Source: Rhodoblastus sp963710275 (GTDB taxonomy: Bacteria > Pseudomonadota > Alphaproteobacteria > Rhizobiales > Beijerinckiaceae). From it: a stretch of 64,000 nucleotides of DNA. The translations under genes and the position numbers were made by a program. Of the stretch, positions 17,475 through 26,844 are shown piece after piece. How positions within the stretch are numbered: the first letter of the stretch is position 1; the number at the start of each line of letters is the position of its first letter. The notes beneath the pieces are model-generated. The model saw only the letters and a list, made by a program, of their open reading frames with translations. It was not told the DNA's origin and made no database searches. The stretch is from NCBI GenBank assembly GCA_963710275.1, contig CAVPZS010000002.1, positions 682,001-746,000 of the forward strand, given 5' to 3'.

Positions 17475-17561
17475 CAATCGGCTCGGTTGCCGAGCATGCA
17501 ACTTTTCCCGGCGACGGCGGTCTCAAATAAAGGCGCAGCGCAGCCGAAGGTCGCCCCTGTC

Positions 17562-19391
17562 ATGGTCAAAGCGAAACGCGTGTTCAATTTCGTCAAAGCC
17601 CGAAGCCGGCCGCGCCTGAACGAGGAGCAGGCGGAATTGTGGCGGATCAGTCTGCTCGCCCTGGTCGTCGGGACCTTCACCGGGGTCGGGTCCGCCGTGT
17701 TCAGGGCGCTGATCGCTTTCTTCTACAACCTTTCCTATCTCGGGCGCCTCTCCTTCCTTTACGACGCCAACCAGCTGGACCCTCAGAGCCCCTTCGGGCC
17801 CTGGGTCTTTCTTTCGCCCATCCTCGGCGGCCTCGCCGTCGTGTTCCTAGTGCAGAATTTCGCGCCGGAGGCCAAGGGGCACGGCGTTCCCGAGGTGATG
17901 GATTCGATCTATTACAAGGGGGGCGACATTCGCGGCATCGTCGCCGTGATCAAGTCCTTCGCCTCGGCGCTGTCGATCGGCACGGGGGCGGCGGTCGGAC
18001 GCGAAGGTCCCATCATCCAGATCGGCTCGGCGCTCGGCTCGACGCTGGGCCGCGCCATGAGACTCTCGACGGCGCAGAAGGTGACGCTGCTCTCGGCCGG
18101 GGCCGGCGCTGGCATAGCCGCTACGTTCAACACGCCGCTAGGCGGCGTGCTCTTCGCCACCGAAATCCTGTTGTCGGAAATTTCCAACCGCACCTTCCTT
18201 CCGGTCGTCATCGCTACCGGCGCGGCGACTTATACAGGACGCACGCTTCTCGGCGCGCGGCCCGCATTCGAGGCGCCGTCTTTCGAGGCTGCGGCCACCG
18301 CCATTGGCGCATGGCCGAGCGATTTTCTCATCATCGCGCTGCTCGGCCTTGGCTGCGGCCTGGCGGCCTTCGCCTTCATCCGGCTGCTCGCCGTGCTCGA
18401 AGACTGGTTCCCGACCTTGCCCGGCGGCGTCTATGCTCAGGCGGCGCTGGGCATGGCGGCGATCGGCGCTATGATGGTCGGCTTCACCCGGTTTTATGGC
18501 CATCCCTTCGTCAACGGCGTCGGCTATGGAACGATCCAGTCGGTGCTCGACGGGCGCATGACGGCGCCATCGCTGCTGATCCTGCTTTGCGCCGCGAAAC
18601 TGCTGGCCACCTCGATCAGCCTGGGTTCCGGCGCCTCGGGCGGCGTGTTTTCGCCGCTGCTGTTCATCGGCTCGACGCTTGGCGGCGGCCTGGGGCTCGT
18701 CGTTCTCGCGATCGCGCCGCACAGCGACCTGTCCCAGGCTTCCTGCGCCATCGTCGGCATGGCCTCGATGGTCGGCGCGGCGACAGGCGGCGTCATGACC
18801 GCCATTGTCATGATCTTCGAAATGACCCGCGACTATGCCGTCATCGTGCCGGTGATCCTCGCCGTCGCCTTCAGCTCGGGCCTGCGCCGCATCCTGATCC
18901 GCGACACGATCTATACGATCAAGCTGCGTCACCGCGGGAGGCACATTCCGCAGGACAGGCACGCCAATCTCTATCTCGTGCGCACGGCGAAAAGCCTGAT
19001 GGAGCCGAACTTCGTGCTCGCCGAACCGGAAGCGCGCCTGCTCGACGTGCTCAAGTTCGCCCCCTCGGACGCCGAACCGTCGAGCGTCAGGGTCGCGCCG
19101 CCCCTCGTCGTCGTCCGCGACGGTCGCATCGCCGGCATCGTGCCGGTGCGGTCGAGCCTCTGGCGAGGCGCCTTGCTCGACGACACGCTGACTGTTGGAC
19201 GCCTCGCCGAGCCCGATTACGTTCTCGCCCGCGAAAGCGACCTGCTCGCCGACGTGCTCGCGCGCATGAAGCGAAAAGGAAAAAGCGCAGCCATTGTCGT
19301 CGGAGGCGCCAGCGTTCCGCGCAAGAAAGACATCAAGGGCGTCATCACCAAACGCAGCATCGCGGACGCGGTCATCGCGTCAGCGGATTAA
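17562..19391 (+). CDS. ClC-family chloride channel/antiporter with CBS region
   Basis: A 609-residue ClC membrane protein. Gating Glu148 lies in GREGPIIQIGS, the same number as in the E. coli protein. Other family segments are AGAGAGIAATFNTPLGGVLFATE and LGSGASGGVFSPLLF. The last ~180 residues form a paired CBS region (VITKRSIADAV at the end). The Glu suggests gating or Cl-/H+ exchange. ATG 17562 is chosen; ATG 17496 is in frame and would add 22 residues of unlikely sequence. The gene is divergent from the PPOX gene. Confidence 0.86.
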   Translation: MVKAKRVFNFVKARSRPRLNEEQAELWRISLLALVVGTFTGVGSAVFRALIAFFYNLSYLGRLSFLYDANQLDPQSPFGPWVFLSPILGGLAVVFLVQNFAPEAKGHGVPEVMDSIYYKGGDIRGIVAVIKSFASALSIGTGAAVGREGPIIQIGSALGSTLGRAMRLSTAQKVTLLSAGAGAGIAATFNTPLGGVLFATEILLSEISNRTFLPVVIATGAATYTGRTLLGARPAFEAPSFEAAATAIGAWPSDFLIIALLGLGCGLAAFAFIRLLAVLEDWFPTLPGGVYAQAALGMAAIGAMMVGFTRFYGHPFVNGVGYGTIQSVLDGRMTAPSLLILLCAAKLLATSISLGSGASGGVFSPLLFIGSTLGGGLGLVVLAIAPHSDLSQASCAIVGMASMVGAATGGVMTAIVMIFEMTRDYAVIVPVILAVAFSSGLRRILIRDTIYTIKLRHRGRHIPQDRHANLYLVRTAKSLMEPNFVLAEPEARLLDVLKFAPSDAEPSSVRVAPPLVVVRDGRIAGIVPVRSSLWRGALLDDTLTVGRLAEPDYVLARESDLLADVLARMKRKGKSAAIVVGGASVPRKKDIKGVITKRSIADAVIASAD

Positions 19392-19426
19392 TCCAGTTCC
19401 TGGAAACCGCGGCGAGAATTGAACAA

Positions 19427-20311
19427 TCAGGCCGTCCGGGTGGGAGGGCTCGCGATCCGGTCCAGTTCGGCCAAGGCGTCGCCCGGCAGTTCGAGCCGGG
19501 CGGCGGCCAGGTTTTCGCGCAAATGCCCGAGCGACGACGTGCCGGGGATCAGCAAAATATTGGGCGCGCGCTGGAGCAGCCAGGCCAGCGCCGCCTGCAT
19601 CGGTGTCGCGCCGAGCCGTGCGGCGACAGCGGACAGGCTCGTCGATTGCAGGGGCGTGAAACCGCCGAGCGGGAAGAACGGCGCATAGGCGATCCCCGCG
19701 CCGGCGAGATCCTCGATCAGCGCGTCATCGTCGCGATGCGCGAGGTTATAATGGTTTTGCACGCAGACGATGTCGGCGATGGCGCGTCCCCTGGCGACTT
19801 GGCCAGGAGTCACGTTGCTGAGGCCGATATGGCGGACAAGCCCGCGGCGCTGGAGGTCCGCCAGCGCGGCGAGCGGCGCCTCGATCGGGCCCTCGGCGGG
19901 GCCATGGATGTCGAACATAAAACGCAGGTTGACGACGTCGAGCGCGTCGACGCCGAGGTTGCGAAGATTGTCATGCACCGCGCTTGTCAGCTCCTCCGTC
20001 GACATGGCGACGTTCCATGAGCCGTCCGCGCCGCGCCGGGCGCCAATCTTGGTGACGATGGTGAGGTCCGCGGGATAGGGATGGAGCGCCTCCCGGATCA
20101 GCTGATTGGTGACGTGGGGGCCGTAATAGTCGCTTGTGTCGATGTGATTGACGCCGCTCGCCACCGCCTCGCGCAGCACGGCGATGGCGCCGGCGTGGTC
20201 CTTCGGCGGCCCGAACACGCCGGGTCCGGCCAACTGCATCGCGCCATAACCCATGCGCTTCACGAGGCGGCCGCCCAGCGCGAACGTTCCGGATGTGCTG
20301 ATGCCAATCAT
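19427..20311 (-). CDS. Aldo/keto reductase
   Basis: A 294-residue NADPH-dependent TIM-barrel oxidoreductase. The catalytic set is visible: Asp and Tyr in HIDTSDYYGPH, Lys in VTKIGARR and a His near LRFMFDIHGP. The C-terminal NADP region is around LIPGTSSLGHL. It resembles the YakC/pyridoxal reductase branch. The ATG at 20311 has GGAG about 10 bases upstream; an in-frame ATG at 20329 is less likely. It stands alone, convergent with the ClC gene. Substrate unknown. Confidence 0.87.
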   Translation of the reverse strand: MIGISTSGTFALGGRLVKRMGYGAMQLAGPGVFGPPKDHAGAIAVLREAVASGVNHIDTSDYYGPHVTNQLIREALHPYPADLTIVTKIGARRGADGSWNVAMSTEELTSAVHDNLRNLGVDALDVVNLRFMFDIHGPAEGPIEAPLAALADLQRRGLVRHIGLSNVTPGQVARGRAIADIVCVQNHYNLAHRDDDALIEDLAGAGIAYAPFFPLGGFTPLQSTSLSAVAARLGATPMQAALAWLLQRAPNILLIPGTSSLGHLRENLAAARLELPGDALAELDRIASPPTRTA

Positions 20312-20475
20312 GGGAAATCTCCTGTCCATCGAACCATGAACGCTCGCCGCGCAAGATCGTCAACATGAGATGACGTTAGGACGGCTCCAAACGTTAAGCA
20401 GCGGACGCCGGAACGCAAGCTTCGCGCATCGTCGGCGCGATATGGAGATATCTCCTCGAACGGACGGACGTTCAA

Positions 20476-20691
20476 ATGCGGAAAAACGACAAGCTGGCGA
20501 TCATTGGCGCGCTGCTTCTGGCCGGTGGCGTTACCTACTGGAAAATGTATTACGGCGACGCCGTGGTCGATCTGGCCGCGACAGCGACCCCGTCGCCAAG
20601 GATCGCCACGCGGGGCGACGCCAAGCCGTCAACGGGCATCGATTATATGCCGGTGGCGGTTTCGCATCAGAAGATCCGCGCCGCCAACTAG
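20476..20691 (+). CDS. Small membrane-anchored hypothetical protein
   Basis: A 71-residue protein with one N-terminal hydrophobic helix (about 7-22, LAIIGALLLAGGVTYW) and a polar tail ending VAVSHQKIRAAN. I do not recognise a family. It lies 40 bases before the AmpG-like gene, so it may share that transcript. Coding is supported by a plausible signal-anchor and by in-frame codon use only. Confidence 0.5.
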   Translation: MRKNDKLAIIGALLLAGGVTYWKMYYGDAVVDLAATATPSPRIATRGDAKPSTGIDYMPVAVSHQKIRAAN

Positions 20692-20731
20692 GGGCCTTGC
20701 CGGCGCCGCTTCGGTCGCGCATGATTACGCC

Positions 20732-22036
20732 ATGACCGAGGCCAAAACCTTTCTCGACCATCTGCGCGAGGATCGGCGCTATATCGCCATGCTCGGGCTG
20801 GGCTTCGCCTCGGGCATGCCCTACCTGCTCGTCTATATCACCCAGTCGGCCTGGCTTTCGGAGGCGAAGGTTCCTCTTGAGCTCCTCGGTTTGATGAGCT
20901 GGCTGACCATTGCCTACAAGCTGAAATTTCTCTGGGCGCCCCTGCTCGACCAATATGACGCGCCGGTCCTCAGCCGATGGCTCGGTCGCCGGCGCGGCTG
21001 GATCGTGCTGTCGCAACTCGCGGTCGCGGCGGCGCTGGCTGGCGTCGCCTTCGGCGACCCCGGCGCCCGCCTGTGGTGGACCGTGCTGTTTTCCTTTGTC
21101 CTCGGCGTGGCGGGGGCCACGCAGGACATCGTCATCGACGGCTGGCGCATCAATGCCGCTCCGGTGGAAAAACAGGCGCTGATGGGATCCTTTTCCGAAA
21201 TGGGCTATCGCGTCGGCACGCTCGCCGCCGGCGCCGGCGCGCTTTTCCTTGCCCAGGGCTTCGGCTGGCGCCTCTCCTATCTCTGCATGGCCGCGCTGAT
21301 GATTCCGGGCGGGATCGCCGCCTTGGCCGCGCCGGAGCCCGAGATCGACCATGTCCATGCCCTGCACAAGGAGCGGCCGGGCTTTGCCGCCGCGATCTGG
21401 GCGCCGATCCGCGAATTGTTCACGCGGCTGGGGCCGCTCGCCGTCCCGACCCTGCTGCTGGTCGCCGGTTTTCGCATGCCCGGCTATATTTCCAACGCCA
21501 TGGCCATGCCCTTGTTCAAGAGCCTGCATTATTCCGACGCCGACATCGCCACGGTCACCAAACTGTTCGGTTTCGGCGTGGCGATCGGCGGGGTCTTCCT
21601 GTGCTCCTATGTCGTGCCGCGCCTCGGCCTGATGCCGGCCCTGCTGCTCGGCACGGTGGCGGGCTCGGCCTCGCATCTCAGCCTCGCCTGGCTGGCGGCC
21701 CATGGCGGCGACTTCTGGGCTTTCGCCCTGGCCGTGAGCATAGACAGCTTCGCTTATTCCTTCGCCAGCATCGTGCTGATCACCTTCATGTCGACGCTGG
21801 CCAATGCCGAATTTGCCGGCAGCCAATATGCGTTGATGACCTCGCTCTGCGCCATGCCGGGCTTTTTCTTGGCCGGCTTTGCCGGCTTCATCGTCGAGCG
21901 CACCGGCTTTTCGACCTTTTTCGCCCTGACATCGCTGATCGGCGCGCCGGTGGCGCTGCTCTGCTGGTGGCTGTGGCGCAACCACGGCGAGGTCCTCGCG
22001 CCCTCCCGCGCGGCTAACTCCAGCGGAAGCGCCTAG
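20732..22036 (+). CDS. MFS transporter, AmpG (muropeptide permease)-like
   Basis: A 434-residue inner-membrane protein with about 12 helices. The start (YIAMLGLGFASGMPYLLVY) and GATQDIVIDGWRI are typical of the AmpG/acetyl-CoA transporter branch, which imports anhydro-muropeptides for cell-wall recycling. The ATG at 20732 fits the family's usual start. It ends four bases before the convergent ligase gene. Substrate is by family only. Confidence 0.85.
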   Translation: MTEAKTFLDHLREDRRYIAMLGLGFASGMPYLLVYITQSAWLSEAKVPLELLGLMSWLTIAYKLKFLWAPLLDQYDAPVLSRWLGRRRGWIVLSQLAVAAALAGVAFGDPGARLWWTVLFSFVLGVAGATQDIVIDGWRINAAPVEKQALMGSFSEMGYRVGTLAAGAGALFLAQGFGWRLSYLCMAALMIPGGIAALAAPEPEIDHVHALHKERPGFAAAIWAPIRELFTRLGPLAVPTLLLVAGFRMPGYISNAMAMPLFKSLHYSDADIATVTKLFGFGVAIGGVFLCSYVVPRLGLMPALLLGTVAGSASHLSLAWLAAHGGDFWAFALAVSIDSFAYSFASIVLITFMSTLANAEFAGSQYALMTSLCAMPGFFLAGFAGFIVERTGFSTFFALTSLIGAPVALLCWWLWRNHGEVLAPSRAANSSGSA

Positions 22037-22040
22037 CCCT

Positions 22041-23720
22041 TCACGTGGCGGCGTCCCTTTGCTGCTGCTGCAGCTCGCGCCATTGCACCTTGCCGGTGGC
22101 CGATTGCGGCAGGGAACCGCGAATTTCCACAAGGGTCGGGCATTTATAGGCGGCCATGTTGGCGTGGCACCAGGCTATGATCCCGGCCTCGTCCGCGGCC
22201 ACGCCCTCGCGCGGCACGACGCAGGCCTTCACCGTCTCGCCGCGCCGCGGGTCGGGCGCGGCGACGATGCAGACCTGGGCGATGGCGGGATGGCGCAGCA
22301 TCATCGCCTCCACTTCCGCCGGCCAGACCTTGAAGCCCGAGGCGTTGATCATGCGCTTGACGCGGTCGACGAGGAAGAAATAGCCCTCCTCGTCATAATA
22401 ACCCAAATCGCCGGTGCGCAGGAACGTCTTGCCGTCCCGTTCAAACAACGCCGCAGCCGTGCCCTGCGGATCATTCCAGTAGCCCTTGAACAATTGCGGG
22501 GCGGCGATGACGATTTCGCCGACCTCGCCGGGCGGCAGCTCCTCGCCGGTCTCGACGCTGACGACGCGGCTGTCGACGTCGAAGACGGGAATGCCGAGGC
22601 ATTGGCGCTTCGGCCGCTCGATCGGATTGATATGGGTGGCGGCCATGGTCTCCGACATGCCGTAGCCCTCGACATAGTCGAGGCCGGTCATGGCGTGGAG
22701 CCGCTCGGAGACCACTTCCGGCATGGCGGCGCCGCCGCCGCCGATCCCCACCAGGCTGCTCAAGTCATATTTCGCGACGTCGGGATCATTGACCAGGTCG
22801 ATGACCATGGTCGTGATGTTGCGCCAGCGGCTGATCTTTTCGCGTTGGATCAGGCTTGCGGCGACGCGGCGGTCCCAGCGCGTCATCATCACCATCGCGC
22901 CGCCGGTATAGATCGGCATGTTCATGCTCGATTGCATGCCGGTGACATGGAACAGGGGCAAGGTGACGAGGTGTGTGGCGTCCGCCGGCATCGGGTTCCA
23001 CTCTTCGCCGCCGACCAGCGTCGTCATGACCGTGCGATGGGTGTGCATGCAGCCTTTGGGATGACCCGTGGTGCCCGAACTATAGGGGAAGACGGCATAG
23101 TCGTCGGGCGTGGCCAGCGCCGGCCCGGGCCGCTCATGGGCGGCGAGCGCGTCGCGCCAGACGAAGACATTCGCGATTCCCATGGCCGCGATGTCCGCCG
23201 CCGAGCGCGCCGGCGCCCGCACCGCATCGGGAATGGGCAGGTCGAAGTTCTCGTCGGCGTAATCGGAATAGGCGGCGACTACCGCGTTGGGCAGCCGTCC
23301 TTGCGCCAGCACGACCTGCATGACCGGCAACAGCTCCTGGCCAAACAGCGCGGTCTTCGCGCCGGTGTCGGCGACGAGATGCTCCATTTCCCCGGCGCGG
23401 TTCATCGGATTGACCGGCACGACCACGGCGTCGGCGCGCAGGATGGCGTAATAGGCGATCACGAATTGCGGACTGTTCTGCATGCAGAGCAGCACGCGGT
23501 CGCCGCGCGCGACGCCGAGGCGACGCTGCAAGAATCCCGCGAGGCGCTCGACCTCGGTAGCCAGGTCGGCATAGGTCAACGCCTTGCCGTAATACACGAT
23601 CGCCCGGTTGCGCGGATAACGGCGCGCGGTCACTTCGAGATTATAGGGGAGGGTCGTTTCGGGAACGCTCAGGCTGCGCGGCAGCCGCTTCGGCCAAACC
23701 TGGAAATGGCGATCGAACAT
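22041..23720 (-). CDS. Acyl-CoA ligase (long-chain fatty acid/dicarboxylate, AMP-forming)
   Basis: A 559-residue ANL enzyme that activates a carboxylic acid with ATP and CoA. P-loop YSSGTTGHPKGC, EGYGMSETMAA (A5), TGDLGYYDEEGYFFLVDRVKRMI (A7-A8) and the C-terminal Lys in ATGKVQWRE are all present. It is the last gene of the minus-strand acyl-CoA operon and starts 3 bases after the SDR stop. In pimeloyl-CoA-type operons the ligase loads the dicarboxylate or fatty acid. The real chain length is unknown. Confidence 0.87.
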   Translation of the reverse strand: MFDRHFQVWPKRLPRSLSVPETTLPYNLEVTARRYPRNRAIVYYGKALTYADLATEVERLAGFLQRRLGVARGDRVLLCMQNSPQFVIAYYAILRADAVVVPVNPMNRAGEMEHLVADTGAKTALFGQELLPVMQVVLAQGRLPNAVVAAYSDYADENFDLPIPDAVRAPARSAADIAAMGIANVFVWRDALAAHERPGPALATPDDYAVFPYSSGTTGHPKGCMHTHRTVMTTLVGGEEWNPMPADATHLVTLPLFHVTGMQSSMNMPIYTGGAMVMMTRWDRRVAASLIQREKISRWRNITTMVIDLVNDPDVAKYDLSSLVGIGGGGAAMPEVVSERLHAMTGLDYVEGYGMSETMAATHINPIERPKRQCLGIPVFDVDSRVVSVETGEELPPGEVGEIVIAAPQLFKGYWNDPQGTAAALFERDGKTFLRTGDLGYYDEEGYFFLVDRVKRMINASGFKVWPAEVEAMMLRHPAIAQVCIVAAPDPRRGETVKACVVPREGVAADEAGIIAWCHANMAAYKCPTLVEIRGSLPQSATGKVQWRELQQQQRDAAT

Positions 23721-23723
23721 GCT

Positions 23724-24516
23724 TCAAACCTTCATGCCCGGCAGGTTGAGCGAAGCGGTGTTGCCGCCGTCGACCGGCAGCGCCTGCCCGGTGATGTAGC
23801 TGGCGTCGTCACTGGCAAGAAATGCGATGGCCGCGGCGACTTCCTGCGGCCTGCCAAAGCGGCGCAATTCGCAGCGCGCGCCGAGCCTGTCCTCCTTGCC
23901 GACGGAGCGCGCGCGGTCGAAGATAACCTGCGTCATGCCGGTTTCGATCAAGCCGGGGCAGACGGCGTTGACGCGAATGTTCCATTGCCCCAGATCGCAG
24001 GCCGAAGTCTGGTGTGAAACTGATCACGGCCGCCTTGGACGCGCTATAGGCGTTGCCTCCCGCGCCGGATCGAAGGCCGGCGACCGAGGCCGTGTTGACA
24101 ATCGCGCCCCCGCCCGCCGCGACCATCGCCCGCGCCGCATATTTAGTGAAATGCACGACGCCGAACAGGTTGACCGCCACAACGCGCGACCATTCGGCGA
24201 GGTCCTGCTCGGTGGCGATGGCGAGGCCGGCGAGACCGCCGGAAATTCCCGCATTGTTGCACAGGACATCGATCCGGCCGCCCAACGCCAGCATGGCGGC
24301 GACGCAGGCTTCCACCGCCGCTTCGTCCGCGACGTCGAGCGGAAAGGTTTTGAGCAGCGCGTCGCGCGGCAGCGTGGCGGCGGCGTGCTCCAGCGCCTCG
24401 GCATCGCGATCGACCAGCGCGAGTCTTGCGCCCTCTTCCGCCAGCCGCTGCGCGGTCGCAAGGCCGATGCCGCTGGCGGCGCCGGTGACGAGGGCGATCC
24501 GATCCCTGAAGCGCAT
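23724..24516 (-). CDS. Short-chain dehydrogenase/reductase, one frameshift
   Basis: NAD(P)-dependent SDR of about 263 residues. TGAASGIG (cofactor Gly-rich loop), NNAG, the catalytic Ser in VNTASVAG and Tyr-Lys in YSASKAA are visible. The C-terminal half (ETGMTQVIFDRAR, GQALPVDGG) continues in another frame. The join is near 24012-24018, where a one-base change restores TQTSACDLGQWNIRVNAVCPG. ATG 24516 follows GGAGGGAG. It sits between the ligase and the phosphotransferase in the operon, probably acting on a hydroxyacyl intermediate. The single discontinuity looks like sequence error. Confidence 0.8.
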
Positions 24517-24529
24517 TGCTCCCTCCATT

Positions 24530-25570
24530 TCAGCCGCCGATCGCAAGGGTATGGGCGGTCCGGGCGAGTTGCGTCGCCCGCTCGCCCACCTCCAGCGCGT
24601 TGGCGTTGGCGGCGTTGCCGGCCAGCGCCCGCGCGTAAACGCCTTGCAGGATCGCCGTCAGCCTAAACAGCGAAAAGGCCAGGTAGAATGTCCACTGGGG
24701 GATGCCAGGACGCCCGGTGCGCCGGCAGTAATCGGCTACGAATTCCTCCTCCGAGGGTATGCCGAGCGCAGCTACGTCCAGCCCCTTCAACCCCCGCAGG
24801 CCCGGCATGTCCGAGGGCATGTGATAGGGCAGGCAGCAATAGGCGAGATCGCCGAGCGGATCGCCGAGCGTCGACAATTCCCAGTCGAGGATCGCGGCGA
24901 CGCGCGGCGCGTCGGGCGCGAAGATCAGATTGCCGAGGCGGTAATCGCCGTGGGCGATGGCGACGTCGCCGCCTGCAGGCTTGTTGGCCGCCAGCCAGCC
25001 GATCAATTCGTCAACGAACGGATCGGCCTGCGTCGCGGAGGAGCGATATTGCTTCGTCCAGCGATCGAGTTGCCGGCCGAGATAATTTTCCGGCTTGCCG
25101 TAATCGGCGAGGCCCACGGCCTTCCAGTCGACGCCGTGCAACGCCGCCAGCGTGGCGTTCATCGCGTCAAAGACCGGACGGCGCTCGGACGCCTCGAGCT
25201 CCGGCAAGGCGGGATGTTCGAACAACCGTCCCTCGACAAGCTCCATGACATAGAAGGCGGCGCCAATGACTTCCGAATCCTCGCACAGCAGGACCGGACG
25301 CGGCACAGGCGCAGCCGTTCCGTAAAGCGCCGAGATGACGCGAAACTCCCGCTCGACCTGATGCGCGGAGGGCAGCAGCACGCCCGGCGGCTTCTTGCGC
25401 AGCACGAAGCGGCCCGCCTCGCTCTCGAGCAGGAAGGTCGGGTTGGACTGCCCTCCTTGGAACTGCCGGATTTTCGGGCGGCCGAGCCCGGGGATGCGCG
25501 CCGAGAGGTAGGCGGCGAGGCGCGCCTCATCAAAACTGTGATGGGGCAGGACGTCGATCAATGTCGCCAT
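24530..25570 (-). CDS. Phosphotransferase family protein (ACAD10/11 kinase-domain type)
   Basis: A 346-residue aminoglycoside-phosphotransferase-fold kinase. The catalytic loop is AIAHGDYRLGNLIF and the metal-binding motif is AILDWELSTLGDP; an N-terminal nucleotide site is seen around GGQSNPTFLL. Stand-alone bacterial copies occur next to acyl-CoA dehydrogenases. In human ACAD10/11 this fold phosphorylates 4-hydroxyacyl-CoAs so that they can be rearranged for beta-oxidation. Lying between two dehydrogenases, an SDR and a ligase, it may handle hydroxy-acids here. Confidence 0.85.
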   Translation of the reverse strand: MATLIDVLPHHSFDEARLAAYLSARIPGLGRPKIRQFQGGQSNPTFLLESEAGRFVLRKKPPGVLLPSAHQVEREFRVISALYGTAAPVPRPVLLCEDSEVIGAAFYVMELVEGRLFEHPALPELEASERRPVFDAMNATLAALHGVDWKAVGLADYGKPENYLGRQLDRWTKQYRSSATQADPFVDELIGWLAANKPAGGDVAIAHGDYRLGNLIFAPDAPRVAAILDWELSTLGDPLGDLAYCCLPYHMPSDMPGLRGLKGLDVAALGIPSEEEFVADYCRRTGRPGIPQWTFYLAFSLFRLTAILQGVYARALAGNAANANALEVGERATQLARTAHTLAIGG

Positions 25571-25685
25571 TTTTTCACCTGGTCAGCGATGGGTTTCGAG
25601 CGGCCCGCAAACACGACATTCATCGCCGAGGAGCCGGCGCGTTGCGCCCATGCTGGAACCCTTTCCTGCGAGCGCTTTCCCGCGC

Positions 25686-26834
25686 TCACGCGGCCTCGAC
25701 GGTCTCTGGAAGTTCCGCAAAACGCGCGAGGCAATAATCGGCGTCGCCCAGCCAGTGATCGATCATGACAAGCCTCTTGGCGTAATGAGAGATCGCCGCC
25801 TCCTCAGTCATGCCCATGCCGCCATGCATCTGGATGGCCTGTTCGGCGACGAAGCCACCCGACTTGCCGATCAGCGCCTTGGCGGCGGCGACGCGACGCT
25901 CGCGTTCGGGAGCGGGCGACGAGAGGCTGCATGCGGCGAGGATGGCCATGGAGCGGGACTGCTCCAACGCGATGCGCATGTCGACCATGCGGTGCTGCAA
26001 GACCTGATTCCGACCGATCGGCGCGCCGAACTGCGTGCGCGTCTTGAGATAGTCTAGGGTGAGGTCGCAGGCGCTCTCCATCGCGCCGACGGCCTCCGCG
26101 CAAAGCGCGACGCAGCCGGCGGCGAGCGTCGCCTCCAGCGCGTCGGCGCCGCCGCCCTCGGGCCCCAGCAGATCGCCGTCGGCCACAGCGACATTGTCGA
26201 GCCGGATCTCGGCGCCGCGCAAGCCGTCGATGGTGGCGAATGTTTTCCTCGTCACGCCCGACTGCGCCCCATCGACCACGAAGGCCGAAACGCCCCGACG
26301 CTCGCCCGGAGCGCCGGAGGTCCGCGCGGTCACGATCAGCTTGTCGGCGGTGTCGCCATTGAGCACGACCGCCTTTTCGCCCTTGAGCCGCCATCCCGCC
26401 CCGTCGCGCTCGGCGCGCGTCTCGACCAGAAACGGGTCGTAGCGTCCTGCGGGCTCGGCATAGGCGAGCGCCAGCGTCGTTTCGCCGGCCATCACGCCGG
26501 GCAGGATGTTTTCGCGCTGCGCGGCGGCCCCGAGCCGCGCGACGAGACCGCCGCCCAGCACGACGGCTGCGAGGAAGGGCTCGAGCATCAAAGCGCGGCC
26601 GAACGCCTCATGCAGGAGCATGAGTTCGACCCCGCCGCCGCCGACGCCGCCGTCCTCCTCGGCGAAGGGCACGGCGAGCAGGCCGAGTTCGGCCGCGAGC
26701 GCCCAGATTTCCGCGCCATAGCCCTTGGCCTCCCGCGCAAAACGTTTGCGCGCGTCAAAACTGTAGCGTTCGCGCGCCACCCGGCCAACCGTGTCCGCGA
26801 GCATCCGCTGTTCGTCATTGATTGAAAAATCCAT
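25686..26834 (-). CDS. Acyl-CoA dehydrogenase, pimeloyl-CoA dehydrogenase small-subunit type
   Basis: A 382-residue FAD flavoprotein, PimD-like. It has the acyl-CoA dehydrogenase N-terminal, middle and C-terminal domains (QRMLADTVGRVARERY, RTQFGAPIGRNQVLQHRMVDM, EQAIQMHGGMGMTEE). It starts 10 bases after the gene for a second dehydrogenase of the PimC type. In Rhodopseudomonas the paired PimC and PimD subunits oxidise odd-chain dicarboxyl-CoAs. A 115-base gap separates it from the phosphotransferase. Confidence 0.86.
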   Translation of the reverse strand: MDFSINDEQRMLADTVGRVARERYSFDARKRFAREAKGYGAEIWALAAELGLLAVPFAEEDGGVGGGGVELMLLHEAFGRALMLEPFLAAVVLGGGLVARLGAAAQRENILPGVMAGETTLALAYAEPAGRYDPFLVETRAERDGAGWRLKGEKAVVLNGDTADKLIVTARTSGAPGERRGVSAFVVDGAQSGVTRKTFATIDGLRGAEIRLDNVAVADGDLLGPEGGGADALEATLAAGCVALCAEAVGAMESACDLTLDYLKTRTQFGAPIGRNQVLQHRMVDMRIALEQSRSMAILAACSLSSPAPERERRVAAAKALIGKSGGFVAEQAIQMHGGMGMTEEAAISHYAKRLVMIDHWLGDADYCLARFAELPETVEAA

Positions 26835-26844
26835 GCGCGTCTCC

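Noticed and set aside
20410..20433. GGAAC and CGTC before the small membrane protein
   Set aside because: The spacer is 15 bases and the -10 has a mismatch, so it is too weak to call.
23724..24516. Programmed frameshift in the SDR gene
   Set aside because: No slippery sequence or stimulatory structure is evident, and SDRs are not known to use one.
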